A DNA stretch of 64,000 nt, taken from the NCBI GenBank assembly GCA_037957365.1, contig JARHVA010007797.1, positions 1 through 64,000 of the forward strand, given 5' to 3'. Below are positions 50,640-61,726 of this stretch, one piece after another. A program made the position numbers and the translations under genes. Below the pieces are notes generated by a model, which saw nothing but the letters and a program-made list of their open reading frames with translations, searched no databases and had not been told where the DNA came from. Every line of letters starts with the position of its first letter. Within the stretch, counting starts at the first letter, position 1. The DNA comes from Torreya grandis (lineage: Eukaryota > Streptophyta > Pinopsida > Cupressales > Taxaceae).

Positions 50640-52425
50640 ATGAGTATTCCTTTAGGAATTTCATTGGTGGGCCCTTCAATTAGCCCTATCTGACGAAGTA
50701 TTTCACCTTGGTGTATTGTTCTTTGACTAGTTCAAAATTCACTACAAGCTTGATTAGACAATCCTCTTCTTGATCTACTAACTTGTCAAATTTATTATCA
50801 ACCTAGGATACAAGTTCCTTGATACATTGAGCTTCTACAATTTACTTCCCTATAGAAATAATTATATCAAGGATCTCTGGTTGTCCTTGGCCAAATGGCC
50901 TTTATTGTCTCTAATGCCCTAGATGTGAACATCGGCTCTTTTCTTGAATTATTCATCAATAATCAGGGCTATAGTAATGGTTTGAGAAGGTTATCTAATA
51001 GATTCTATAAAATTTTCTCAATCCAGGTTATCAAGCCTATGTCTCTCTTGATGAATTTGTTGACATCATTGCTCAACATGATCAAATCCTCTTGTTTATC
51101 AATAAAAACTACCATGAAGATGTCCAGATGTCTAAGCTTGATAATCTTGAAGTCCAAGGCCTACTTTGTCTTATGTACCTTGATGAACTCCTCCATTTGA
51201 GCTTGAGAATCCTACCATTGGGTTATTAAGGCTTGTGCCATCTCATTTTAATGGTTTAAAGCACTCAATCTAGGATTGATGCTTTTCAAATTCTCAAATA
51301 TATTGATCAAATATCTATTTAGCACTTGTAATACATCCTCATGAATTGAAAGGAGGACCTGAGCTTCTAAATCTTATTTTTCTTTCTCCAAGTTGAGAAT
51401 ATTTTGTTTCTTTCCTTAAACTCCAACCAAGGTCATTATTAACTAGGCCAATACTATACTAACTACATCTTCTTGAAATATAGGATGCTCCCTTACTGCC
51501 TAACCTAGAATGTTCCACCTTCTAAAAGGTGAACTCCTCAATACCAAAAGTAACCTTATTGATCACTAGTCTCTTAAGATTTGATTTATCTATAGTGAAA
51601 TGGACTTGAATGTTAGACTCCTTTACCTATGGCTATTCAAAAATCTCTACTTTGAACTCCTAAAGGCTCATAGGGTGTCAATCCATTGGTTTTACTTATT
51701 GTGAAGGATATGGATCCTTCTCTCTACTTATCTATTTAGAATATATTAAATCCAAGGATTGACATTCTCCTGAACATCCATGTCAACTCGAGTCAAAGCT
51801 AGTGAAGGATAAAGAGATGAGATTTTTTGCAACTTCCCATAAATAAACCAATTAGGAATAGTTGGCCCATAAATAGGATTCTCATCACTGAAGAGGTTAA
51901 ATTCACTAGTAGGGTGAGTGAAATTTAACCTAGGCATCTTTCTTGGTACCAAAGGAACTAAGGCCAATTTTGCCTATCTCTTTCCTCCATCCAATGGAAA
52001 TAATTATTTGCTTGCTTCCTCATATGGATCCTCTTCCTTATTAGAACCATATGTAGTTATGATGTTAATAAGGACACTTTCCACTATTTATCTAATTTCC
52101 AAAGCAATCATTCTAATAACCTCTACTAGGGATGAAAGATAAACTAGGGGTAATGTATTACATCCACCTTTTTGTTTCTATTGTAATGTAGTGCCACATG
52201 GTGAATGCTTGCTAGTTTAATTGATACTAGGTCTTTGTATCTTTGGTGCACTGTAGCATTCCTCTTTTCCTCCTAAGATTTTTTTTGTAACTCCTCTATA
52301 AAGAAGAATAATTTGGACCAATTCCTAATTCCATATACATTCAAGGTTTTGAAATCTAAATCTATGTCTCTAAAGACCCTTCCTTCACCATCTAAAGTTA
52401 GATAGAGCTCCGCTTCAATTTTCAT
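50640..52425 (-). pseudogene. G4 ORF1-like protein remnant (upstream of gag)
   Basis: A minus-strand coding remnant of roughly 590 codons. It starts at an ATG at 52425 with MKIEAELYLTLDGEGRVFRD, then IRNWSKLFFFIEELQKKS. About 51967-51746 reads NLFSDENPIYGPTIPNWFIY then GKLQKISSLYPSLALTRVDM. The rest is Lys/Glu/Leu-rich and looks helical or coiled-coil. The whole block matches 61727-63210 in G2, where it lies directly upstream of gag. I do not recognise a function. Ogre-type elements are known to have an extra ORF1 ahead of gag, which this may parallel. Frameshifts and stops are frequent. The plus-strand frames at 50895-51200 and 51918-52142 are shadows. Confidence 0.65.
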
Positions 52426-52919
52426 CTGTTACCTACCCACCACTATTGATGACACTAATTTATAGTCATAATTTTACTGAATATTTCACTAAGTCACTTT
52501 ATATGAATTTGAGTTACACTTATTTTTATTGATATGAAATCAATTTAAACTGACTCAAGTCTTTCTTTATAGAGGTTTCAAGGTTTTTAGCTTTAATGGT
52601 AGAAATATCCAACTCTTGATCACATACATGCCTTAGATTTTATGCGACCTCATTCTCATGTCTTTTGCATTTTTGAGCATAATATATCTTTAATTTTGAT
52701 CTTCCATGCTTATGTGGAGCCTACGTGGTGGAGTTCCATGCCTTTCATAGTAAATTTCATAAATGTTAGTTGAAAACTAGCCATTAGCTTTCAAAAGTCC
52801 TTTTTATTTTGCTTTGAAAATCTAAATCCAGATCCATACATTTCATTGGTATTTTTATCTTTAAGAACAATAATTATTCCATGTGTCAATGTTGTAGGTC
52901 CTTTGAAAAGTCTTCAAAT

Positions 52920-53090
52920 TTGTTGCACCATTGGATCAAATCTCGAAAGTAAGTGATCACCATTGTATCTTGTTTAGGGCCAGATCATTAACCATATGCC
53001 TTTTTAAAAGGCTTTGGGATTGATGCACCATTGAATCAAATCCAATGAACAAGAGATCACCATTAGATCTTGTAAGATGCATACCTTTTA
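52920..53090. repeat. Two diverged direct repeats, spacing about 106 bp
   Basis: TGCACCATTGGATCAAATC then AGTGATCACCATTG.ATCTTG (from about 52925) recurs as TGCACCATTGAATCAAATCC then AGAGATCACCATTAGATCTTG (from about 53031). This is an internal LTR duplication. Confidence 0.7.
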
Positions 53091-53271
53091 ATCATTTCTA
53101 TGATTATAAGAATCTTAGGCTTACAAATGACATTTAGAATTTTATGTTAAAAAATAGAAAATGACTTAGGTTAAGATCTTAATATACTAGGTATGTCTTC
53201 ATAAAAATTTATGAATTTATTTCAAGGTTTTTTATAAATTCCCCCTTTATTTAGGATTTAAAAATTGTCTA

Positions 53272-53520
53272 AGTTAAATTTGGCAAGTTTAATAACATCA
53301 AATACATCTTCACAGATGTCAAATGATGCGTGTGAACTTTTCAAATTTAAGACAATAGAATTTTTTGATCCAATTAGTGCCACACATCAGTCTTTGAAGT
53401 TAAATTTGATGGGTTTGGTAACTTCAAATACATCCTCACAAATGTCAAAATATGGGACTAAAATTGTCAAATTTAAGACAATGGAAATGCTTTAGTCTAA
53501 TGATAGAATGCCACGTATTA
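53272..53520. repeat. Two 126-bp tandem units in the LTR-type block
   Basis: AAGTTAAATTTG, TCAAATACATC, TCACA.ATGTCAAA and CAAATTTAAGACAAT recur with a period of about 126 bp (units near 53272 and 53398). Because 126 is a multiple of three, the repeat creates a 76-codon open frame on the plus strand with an internal protein repeat; I do not regard that as a gene. Confidence 0.75.
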
Positions 53521-54275
53521 GGATTTCAAGAGTTCTTGAGGCTTTGGGGTCAATGCATGATATCAAATTAAAAATTCTAAGGTAGAAAGGACTATTATAT
53601 CATAATCCAAGTACTTGATAGTGATTGGTGTCCTTTTGGGTGTCAACTTTGATTTGCATCATTGGATGAAATCCTTTGATTGAGCGAGAGTCATTGAATC
53701 TAAAAAAGTGCATGAATTTTAAGTTAAGCCCAATATTTATAAAGGTTTAGCTTAATATTTAGACCTTTAAAAGATGTTTGTGTTTAAAAACACAAATACA
53801 CTTAAACCTTAATAAGACTTATTCAATCCAAAATGGCTCTCGTATTTTAAAAGGAAAAAAAGGTAAAAGTTTAAGTCATTATTTTATATTAATATTTGGT
53901 CATATTTAAAAACATAATTGAAGATTAATATAAATTTAGACTTAAGGTTATTTTAAATGATAGGAAATATGACTTCCCACTAAATTTTCTTATGAAAATT
54001 TAAATTCAAACCCCTAGGGTTTACTACTTGGGAACCCTGGCTTCTTCTATGGAACCTATAATTAATCATCTTGAAAATGATTATTAGCAACATTAATCCA
54101 TAAAACGTGATAATAATCAGATACACCAAAGCTCATGTATTTTTTAAAATTTATTTGCCTTTAAAATTCAAGATAAAACAATATTTCACATTCAATCTAG
54201 AATATATTTATTTTGGAAACAGTCACAATGGTCCCCTTTTCAAAAAATAAAGATGGGGGGGTGTTGGTCTCAACA

Positions 54276-55512
54276 AATGGCAACTCACAGGGGCACCATG
54301 GCAATATGTTGGAATACATGGATCTAGTTTAAACATGTACATGCATTTTATATCTCATTTGGACATATACTCTCTCTTGAATCAACTTTTAGTTGAAACA
54401 AGATTCTTATGTGTAAAATTTGAACTAGTTATTAAAACATAAACACGTAGTGTGTGATTAGATTCCACTTACTTTCTATCATGAAATTTAAGAAACAACA
54501 TCTGGGTTCATATCTTTTAGTCCATTGCACTTGACTTTAAGCACTTTATATATTCTTTAATAATAACAACTCTTAGTTTATGGAAGGCTTGCGCATTGCT
54601 CTACTACCAGTTGAGCATTTATAGCCCTAATAGAGATACCTTTGGTTTTACTAAAGGTCTTGATCCACTACGATCTAGGCATCCATAGACTTGGTGGAGG
54701 TTACCTGAATCACCTTTGCTTCTATTTCCATAGATTTTTCAATGAGATTTTTTTTTTACATTTTCTAGGTCTTTTGCAAAGGTTAGAAACTAATATAACC
54801 TAGTTTTAGAGATTTGGTCAAATGCTCTAGCATTAAGATACTCTCCTTTAGTTTAAAATTTAGTCCATGACAAGGACATGTTTTAAGTTTAAGTATGAAT
54901 ATGAGCTAATAAACTAAATTCACATTGTACACATATAACCCTTCAAAACAATTTTTGATTCAGAATAAGATTTAAATCTTTGTGGGACATTGAGTTCCTA
55001 TACTAATTTATACCAATGCTTATGGTTGCTTCATGATGCTTTATTGCCACCTCATTTTCACTTTTGTAAGATTCATATCCACACTTTTGAGAAATTCCAA
55101 ACCAAAAACAATATTATGAGACATTAATACAACCAAGGAACACCACCAAGTAGGAAGAAACAAAATATTAACAAATAAATATATACAATCTTAACAAGGA
55201 AGAAAAACTAAAGCAAGAAAGGAAACTAACTAGCCTACCTATTCTAACTTTAAAAATCTTACACATTTATTCCATGAAGATTCATATTTTCACTTTTGTA
55301 AGATTCATATCCAATATTTTCACTTTTGTAAGATTCATATCCACACGTTTGAGCAATTCCAAACTTAAAAAAATATTATGAGACATTAATACAACCAAGG
55401 AACACCACCAAGTAGGAAGAAACAAAATATGAACAAATAAATATATACAATCCTAACAAGGAATAAAAAACAAATAAAGAAAGGAAACTAACTAGCCTAC
55501 CTATTCTAAATT
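54276..55512 (-). other. 3' untranslated region of G2
   Basis: Noncoding sequence between integrase and the LTR. It contains the tRNA-like segment at 54583-54633 and the duplication at 55054-55541. Segments match the G3 3' untranslated region (1918-2350), so it is a genuine family feature. No gene is seen. Confidence 0.6.
54583..54633 (-). other. tRNA-5'-half-like segment in G2 3' UTR
   Basis: The minus strand reads GGGCTATAAATGCTCAACTGG then TAGTAGAGCAATGCGCAAGCC. GCTC...GAGC pairs as a D-stem with an AACTGGTAGTA loop, matching an A-box (TGCTCAACTGG). Downstream no anticodon stem of proper register, T-arm or B-box is seen. A diverged copy sits at the same place in G3 (2226-2266). Confidence 0.45.
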
Positions 55513-55541
55513 TTACAATCTTACACATTTATTCCATGAAG
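55054..55541. repeat. 226-bp direct duplication with a 30-bp third partial unit
   Basis: 55054-55279 and 55316-55541 are nearly identical 226-bp copies (period 262). A further 30-bp copy of their first segment (ATTTTCACTTTTGTAAGATT onward) lies at 55286-55315. The right copy overlaps the last codons of the G2 integrase frame, showing which copy is original. Confidence 0.9.
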
Positions 55542-56680
55542 ACCCCTGGTGGGGTGGAAATATATTAATGCTTAAGGATTGCCCATTAGTGGGTAAAGTA
55601 AAGTCCGATCCTTGGATATCTTTCGACCTAAGAGTGTCATTTCCCAATATTTCTAAAATTTGGTGAGGGCCAACCCATAAAGGAGTGAACTTACCATATT
55701 TACCTTTAGGTTCTAATGCCTTGTCCCAAAGAAGGACTAGGTCTCCTTGTCTAAATACCTTCACTTTAGATCTCCTATCAAACCATGTTTTCATGTTTGA
55801 TTAGTGTCTACTAATGTCTATAAATTCCTTTTATCTGGGATATTTCATTTGAATGATGTTTAATAGCCTAGAATTAGCAAGTTCTTGGATATCCTCCATG
55901 TATTCTTGCATGAATGTGAACATAGGAAACTTCAAGGTGATGGGAAAGATAGGCTCCTAACCATCTACGAAAAAAAATGGTGAAGCCTTGAGAGCTTGTT
56001 TGATCCTGATTCAATTTTCCCATAATGCAAACTTAAGAAGTTTATGCCATGTTCTAGGTCTATCTTCAAAAAAATTCTTGATAGTTTTCATGAGATTTTT
56101 GTTTGTGGATTCAAAAACACCATTTCCTTGAGGGAATTTATTAGAAGAAAACTTGAGTACAATGCCTTGGTCATAAGCCAATTCCATCATTTTAATATAA
56201 ATGAATGCATATCCATTGTCACAAACCAAAGAAACTGGGGTTCCAAATCTAGTACAAATATTTTCCTTTAAGAAAATGATCACCTCTTCTATTCTATATT
56301 GCTTAGTGGCTACTACCTCAATCCACCTAGTGCAATAGTCCATAGTAGTTAGGACATATTCATGACCTTAAAAATAATTTGGGTTGATTACTCCTAGAAA
56401 ATCTAATCACCATTCTGCAAAAGGTTTATCCACTATCATGGGTTGTAAAGGCATGGCTACCTTTGGTTCCTTTGTGATAAAGATCTGGCATGAATGACAC
56501 TCCCTCACATTCTTATAAGAATATTTAAAGAGGGTGGGCCAATAATATCTAGCCTTAAGATTATTTTGAGCTATGGTTCTTCTTAAAGGGTGTCCACTTC
56601 CTAGATTTTCATTGAAGTTAGTCATAATCAAAATTACTTCTTCTTTAGACACACATCTCAAATACACTCCATCAAAGTTA
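55513..56680 (-). pseudogene. G2 integrase
   Basis: Nearly continuous minus-strand integrase in three open pieces. 56667-56407 is the zinc-binding region: SGHPLRRTIAQNNLKARYYW then VRECHSCQ keep a His and the two Cys. 56343-56011 is the catalytic core with Asp in TTMDYCTRWIEVVA, Asp in LVCDNGYAF and Glu in GVFESTNKNL, so the DDE triad is present. 55794-55513 is the C-terminal SH3-like domain (VKVFRQGDLVLLWDKALEPK), ending beside the 226-bp duplication. Frameshifts or stops separate the pieces. The plus frame at 56044-56271 is a shadow. Confidence 0.9.
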
Positions 56681-56869
56681 CTCCTATAAAATAATACATT
56701 CTTGATGAGGTAATGAGATTATTTGAGCCTTAAGTCTCTCTTTTTTTCTCTTATAAATCTTAGGGGATAAACACCATTGATAAGTAAATGGATAAAAGAG
56801 TCATACCACTCATTGGGTTGGAAGTTTCATTGATCTGCTTGCATGACATGGATTTTTTGGTCAATACTA

Positions 56870-57420
56870 GTGATCATCTAAACTAAACCTTAGAATTTAA
56901 ATAATTTGGTTATTTTCATCTTTATATAATATTATTATATAATTTCCATCCACATTCCTCTTCTTTCTTTGAGTTTAGTCTGACTCAACATAAGTTTTAT
57001 AGCTGTATTGGGTAATATGGCATATACCTTGTTTGTAAGGAGGTTATGTCTAAATTTTTTTACTACCTTTACCAATGCATAAGCTTGATTATCAATAATA
57101 GAATAATTCACTTATTAATTTTTGAATTTGGTGCTCATGAAATCTATGGGATGATAATTCCCATAAACTTTTTAAGTTAACACTATAACCATAGTATGCT
57201 TAGAAGAATATGAATATAGATGGAAATATTTTGAGAAATCAAGACTTATGTGGACTAGAGCTTTAGTGATTACCTTATTAATTTTAGTGAAGGCCTTCTT
57301 ATATTTTTCATTCCAAGAAATTATAGCATCTTTCTTAAGAATATCACTCAAAGGTTTGACAATCTCAGTAAAGCTTGAAATAAACTTCCTCACAAAGTTA
57401 ATCTTGCCATAGAATGACTT
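56870..57420 (-). pseudogene. G2 canonical RNase H (after RT)
   Basis: 57393-57172 reads RKFISSFTEIVKPLSDILKK, then SWNEKYKKAFTKINKVITKA and FSKYFHLYSYSSKHTMVIVL. These are the RT connection and the start of the gypsy RNase H domain (family pattern F.L...AS...). Further left KLKERRGMWMEII and KLFKF.GL continue it to about 56870. It is the second RNase H of this element; the first lies upstream of RT at 58620-59000. Confidence 0.75.
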
Positions 57421-58140
57421 AAACTCTTATTGGCTACTGGGTAACCCAATTTTAGAGATGGCCTATACTCTATCAAGATCTATAGAAATCCCATCTCTGG
57501 TAATGACTTGTCCCAACAACTTGCCTTTAGTGACACAAAATATACTTTTCTTGGGGTTAAGAGATACACCATACTTCCTACATTTATGAAATACTTGTCT
57601 TAAATGTAAAAACTATTCTTCTATATTTATATAAAATACTATAAGATCATCCATATATATGATGATACACTTGGCCACTAAACCATGGAAAGCAATTCTA
57701 TGGCCCTTTGAAAATTTTCCCCTACATTAATTAATCTAAAAGTCATTCTCTTCTAAGCATATGTTCCCCATTTAGTAGTAAAAACTATTTTCATCTTATC
57801 TTCTAGAGCAATAAACACTTGGTTACATCCAAAAAGGACATCATGGAATATCTTGAAATAGTTTGGATAACCTAGTATAGAGAAGGTAAAGGGTAATTAT
57901 CCTTTTCAGATGCTCTATTCAGATTTCTAAAATCTATACATAATCTTATTTCTCCATTCTTTTTTTGACTGGGACTAGGTTTACAACACAAGTGGAATGC
58001 CTAATAGAAAACCTGATCTTTTCATCCAATAGTTTCCTAATTTATTTAAAATTCATGGGTTCTAAAATAGGGTTGAATGGGATTTACTTCTAGATAAAAG
58101 GTTTTCAACCTTCTTGAAGAGGTATAGTATGAGTAATGAC
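57421..58140 (-). pseudogene. G2 reverse transcriptase
   Basis: Minus-strand RT starting after the HTIPLQEG-like leader near 58130. The active site reads KCIIIYMDDLIVFYINIEE at about 57615-57672, an intact YMDD box. It is followed by HKCRKYGVSLNPKKSIFCV and KLLGQVITRDGISIDLDRV, the palm-thumb segment. The upstream fingers are fragmented by frameshifts and stops. It is recognisable as gypsy because RT is followed by RNase H and then integrase. Confidence 0.85.
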
Positions 58141-58439
58141 CCTTAGGTCAGATATTTTCAAATATTCATAAGACCAAACAATTACATCCTTGTCTTTTTT
58201 AAGTATCTCTCTAGCTTTTATGTTTTCCATTTTAGTGCAAGCCTTCCCTATATTCACCATTTGGGGTTGATTATGTGAGCCAATATTTACTGTATGATAA
58301 TCTCTACCATTTACCTTGGGTTATTTAGTTTCTTTATAAATCTTGTCAAGATAAAATAGCATTTCCAATGAAATCATCCCTTTAGGTATCTTATTTTCAC
58401 TTAATTGAATGATTTTACCAATAAGTTCTTTCTCAAGAA

Positions 58440-59010
58440 AAGTTTAATCAACCTCATAAATAATGTGAGCTTTAAAAGATTTAGAATTAGTTAAGAAATC
58501 TATGATTTGTTGATCAACATTGAAAACTTGGAAATGATCTATGTTATTAGGGACTAAAGGACACAGTACTAGCTCAATACTAATGTTTTTATAATCATGA
58601 TTAGGTATGTGGTTAGCTGTAGCAGAAGCAAGCTCATCAACAACTTAGTTTTCTTCCCTAGGAACATATGAGATATTAAAGGCATCAAAATATTCCACCA
58701 AGTCCCTAACTCTAAATTTATACATCTTAAGATAAGATAACTTACATTGGTACCTACTCCTTACTTGATTAACCATAAGTTTATAATATCCATAAATAAG
58801 GAGTTATTTAACTTTGTGCTTGATGGAAAACTATAGTCTCAGGATGAGAGCTTTGTACTCAACCAAACTATTGGTGCAAGGGAATTGTAACCTATAAGAT
58901 GTATCGTATTGATTTTTTTAAGGATATATTAATATAATAATAGCTCTTGATCCTAATTTTCATTTGACACCATCAATGTATAACCTCCACAAGCCAAAAA
59001 TTATAGGAGA
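58440..59010 (-). pseudogene. G2 extra RNase H domain and linker to RT
   Basis: Minus translation: WRLYIDGVKWKLGSRAIIIL with the first Asp near 58973, LVEYKALILRL with Glu near 58850, and LLIYGYYKLMVNQV where the GDS Asp is Tyr, as in G1. The domain ends YFDAFNISYVPREEN..VDEL near 58625. A linker resembling KELIGKIIQLSENKIPKGM leads to RT. It is located between protease and RT, in addition to the usual RNase H. Single stops break the frame. Confidence 0.8.
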
Positions 59011-59139
59011 AGTCTTGTAAATTAGTTATTTTATAATTTCCAAAGTGAAAACTCCTAAATTAGAATCCAAGAAATTTAAACTTTCATTAACAACATTGTA
59101 TTCTATTATCATGTGCTTAATTTTGAGTTCCCTTTCTTA

Positions 59140-59600
59140 TATTATGTTAGTTGGCATACCTTTCCAAATAATCCATAAGTGTGATCAATTATTAGACATG
59201 TAACCATTTAAGTCATTAGTTCATTCTCTACTTAAGATCATTCCATAAGCACTAGGCATTTATACCACTTGGATATCAATGAATTGTTGAACCCTAGGAT
59301 GAATAGCTAACTATATATGCACATTAAATAATTCCATTATGACTTTAACTCTAGATTTATCTAATTGAGTGACTACCCTATCAAACTTGATTGGAGTTAG
59401 CCCAAGCTGTTCACATATCCCAATAGGCATAATGTTGGTTGAGGTGCCATAATCTAAAAGATAATTATGAAGATTCTTCCCAAATATCTTGATTGTAAGG
59501 AAAATAGGTGGAGAATCTCCTTTTATTACTTTCATAATTACATTTTCACTATCATTCTTAGGGGGTATCCCAATTTTCTTGGACAAAGATTCCAAGAGTA
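59140..59600 (-). pseudogene. G2 aspartic protease
   Basis: The 94-codon frame 59595-59311 contains LLDYGTSTNIMPIGICEQLG, the protease active-site strand with Asp-Tyr-Gly-Thr in place of Asp-Ser-Gly-Ala. It is followed by LTPIKFDRVVTQLDKSRVKV. After a stop, IDIQVV.MPSAYGMILSRE and DLNGYMSNN.SHLWI complete the domain. Clear homology to the G3 copy supports the call. Confidence 0.85.
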
Positions 59601-60581
59601 AGTCTCTTTGTTTTGTGATCTAAGTTATCTCATGTAGATTGATATTAGCTTTAATATTTTTCATATCTTCCATAATATTATATCCAATTTTGCTTGGAAG
59701 ATCAATATTTAGTTTAGAATAACTTCCTTTAGGGGGTTCATGATTATTCCTTGATGCAGTGTCTAGAGGGGTTCCATAATTTTTAGGATGGGTAAAGGTA
59801 GTCAATGGTTATTTTTATTCCCTATTTCTTAGAGGATATAACTTAAAAAATTGTTGGAATGTTTGAATCTCCTAAAGAATATTATTATTCTTAATATCCT
59901 CTTGAAAAGGGAATTGAAAAGTTTCCACCTTATGCACTTACTTGGATAGTTTAGATTCAAAATAATTTGTAGTAGCATCTTTGTTTGGAACCACTTCAAA
60001 TGTGTCAAGTTATTCTTTAAAATCTTCAAAGGCTTTTAAAAAATGAATTAAATCAATCTCACCATGCTTGGAAGTAACATGCACCCTATATTAATTTGTC
60101 AAGGCAATATCAATGAGGTTTATATCCATATTCTTTTTGCTAAAGGAAGGATCATTGCCTTTATTATTGTATAAACTATCATTATTAAATATATTTCTAG
60201 GCATGTTGAAATTTTGGAAAGTGAAGTTCCTTCTAGATTTGTCATTAACATTACCATCTTGTTTTTACAATTGCAAAAAATCCATGCTAAGCTTTTGTAC
60301 CATTTTTAATAGACTCATACTCATTTTTTGGAACCTTAGAATTTTGACATTGGTTACTATTAATGCCATTGAGAGGAACTAAGGCCTTTTATTCATTGAC
60401 ATGGGATCCATTAGTATCTTGATGATTAAAGAAACTTAAATTTTGATCAGGAGCAACATGACTAGTTAGGCAATACATTCAATGTAGGGAATTGTTTTAA
60501 TGTTGGAGCATTTTAACTATTATTTGGGAAAAGGTTTAATGCAGGCATTTGAGGATTAACATTTGGGATAGAATAAGCCAT
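59601..60581 (-). pseudogene. G2 gag C-terminal and gag-protease linker
   Basis: The minus strand from about 60580 reads MAYSIPNVNPQMPALNLFPN and then low-complexity Asn/Pro/Ser-rich sequence broken by stops. Frames at 59620-59805 and 59829-60029 fall here. No zinc knuckle with spaced Cys/His is evident. The plus-strand frame 60113-60382 is a shadow. Confidence 0.5.
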
Positions 60582-61302
60582 CTATCTTTGGGGTTGAATT
60601 TGGTCTCTAATAAAAATTGATTTAGCATAGGATTGAGCCAATGTGATGATAAGTGGAAGGTCCCTCTTTAAAAACATAGAAATTATGGGGTTAATAGCAT
60701 ATTTATAAACCTCCAAAGCTAAAGATTCATTAGGTTTATATGGATCCATGGTCTGACTAAACATCTTTTGGAACCTAGAATTAAAATACCTAATAGGCTC
60801 ACTTGTATCTCTCTTAATAATTATAAATTGATGATAGATGACATAAGGGCTTATGATCTTTCCAAATTGATCAATAAACATATTGTCAAAGTTATTCCAT
60901 GAGATAATACAATTGTTAGGAAGATTAAGGAACCATTCATATGAAACATCTTTGAATGTAAACAAGAAAACCTACATGCTACATCTTCATAAATAACATT
61001 TAAAAATCTTAATGTAGATTTGAATAATTTAACATGTTCTTCATAGTCGTAATACTAGTTAGACTAAATATTGGTAAATATTTTTCAAGATTACGTGGTT
61101 AATCATGAACTACACCTAGTATATTGATAGGGGAAATTCCAATCCAGACCATGTTTGGATGAAGATAAATCATATAAATCCCTTTCAAATGTGATGATGG
61201 TAGAGATTTAGAATACCTATGCTTACCTCTATCGTTCCTTGTCCTTCTGTGGATTTCTAGTTCGAGCAAGGGTTCTCTAGCCTCTAAATGTGATTTGGTC
61301 AT
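60582..61302 (-). pseudogene. G2 gag capsid region
   Basis: 60965-60582 is an open 127-codon frame: FTFKDVSYEWFLNLPNNCI, SWNNFDNMFIDQFGKIISPY, RDTSEPIRYFNSRFQKMF and NESLALEVYKYAINP. This is the retrotransposon gag domain with its Trp-Phe pair and phe-x-x-x-Phe helix. The N-terminal part 61302-60966 includes PRNLEKYLPIFSLT, split by a frameshift. Family resemblance to G1 gag (11690-12220) is clear in order and motif. Confidence 0.8.
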
Positions 61303-61726
61303 AATCCTTGGTAATTATAGATTGAATATTAAATATCATATTTTTAAACGTGGTGTAACACATTAATTTCCAAAGAATGACAAATAATATGCACACTAAG
61401 ATTTATTTTCAAAAAAATGTTCATAAGAGGACAAAGGACATAAATCTTTAACTAAACAAGTTCAAATATGTACTAAATTATGTAAAGATGACCAATATTT
61501 ACAATTTATGACTCAAATAAACCTCTTATTGTCAAATAATTTTCAATTTTGAATAAAATAAGCCATCCTAACTCCAAATACTAATAAATTATTAGCACCA
61601 AAAGTTGTATTTCTAAAAAGGTCACCAATCTTTACACAATTTATGCCAAAAGAAACATAATCATGTAAAATGTAGAGTAATTTTGACCAAATACACCAAA
61701 AAAATATTAAGTACAAAAATAATATT
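61303..61726. other. Spacer between G2 ORF1 and gag
   Basis: About 420 bp of AT-rich sequence with no open frame of note and no recognised motif. Confidence 0.5.

Larger units (their letters stand above)
52426..54275 (-). repeat. LTR-type block between G2 and G4
   Basis: On the plus strand the block ends with TGTTGGTCTCAACA (54262-54275), the same palindromic end as the G3 LTR (1904-1917). Beyond it, AATGGCAACTCAC resembles the G3 sequence AATGGATACTTTC. It therefore looks like the 3' LTR of G2. On its other side G4 ORF1 starts at 52425 in the same orientation, as if this LTR also served as 5' LTR of G4. The inner left boundary and primer site are not resolved. It contains tandem repeats but no gene. 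Confidence 0.55.

Noticed and set aside
53265..53495. A 76-codon plus-strand frame with an internal protein repeat.
   Set aside because: It is created by two 126-bp tandem units (a multiple of three) within an LTR-type block and has no start context or homologue.
54583..54633. A tRNA gene on the minus strand.
   Set aside because: Only acceptor/D-arm-like bases are present. No T-arm or B-box follows, and the same segment recurs in a retroelement 3' untranslated region.
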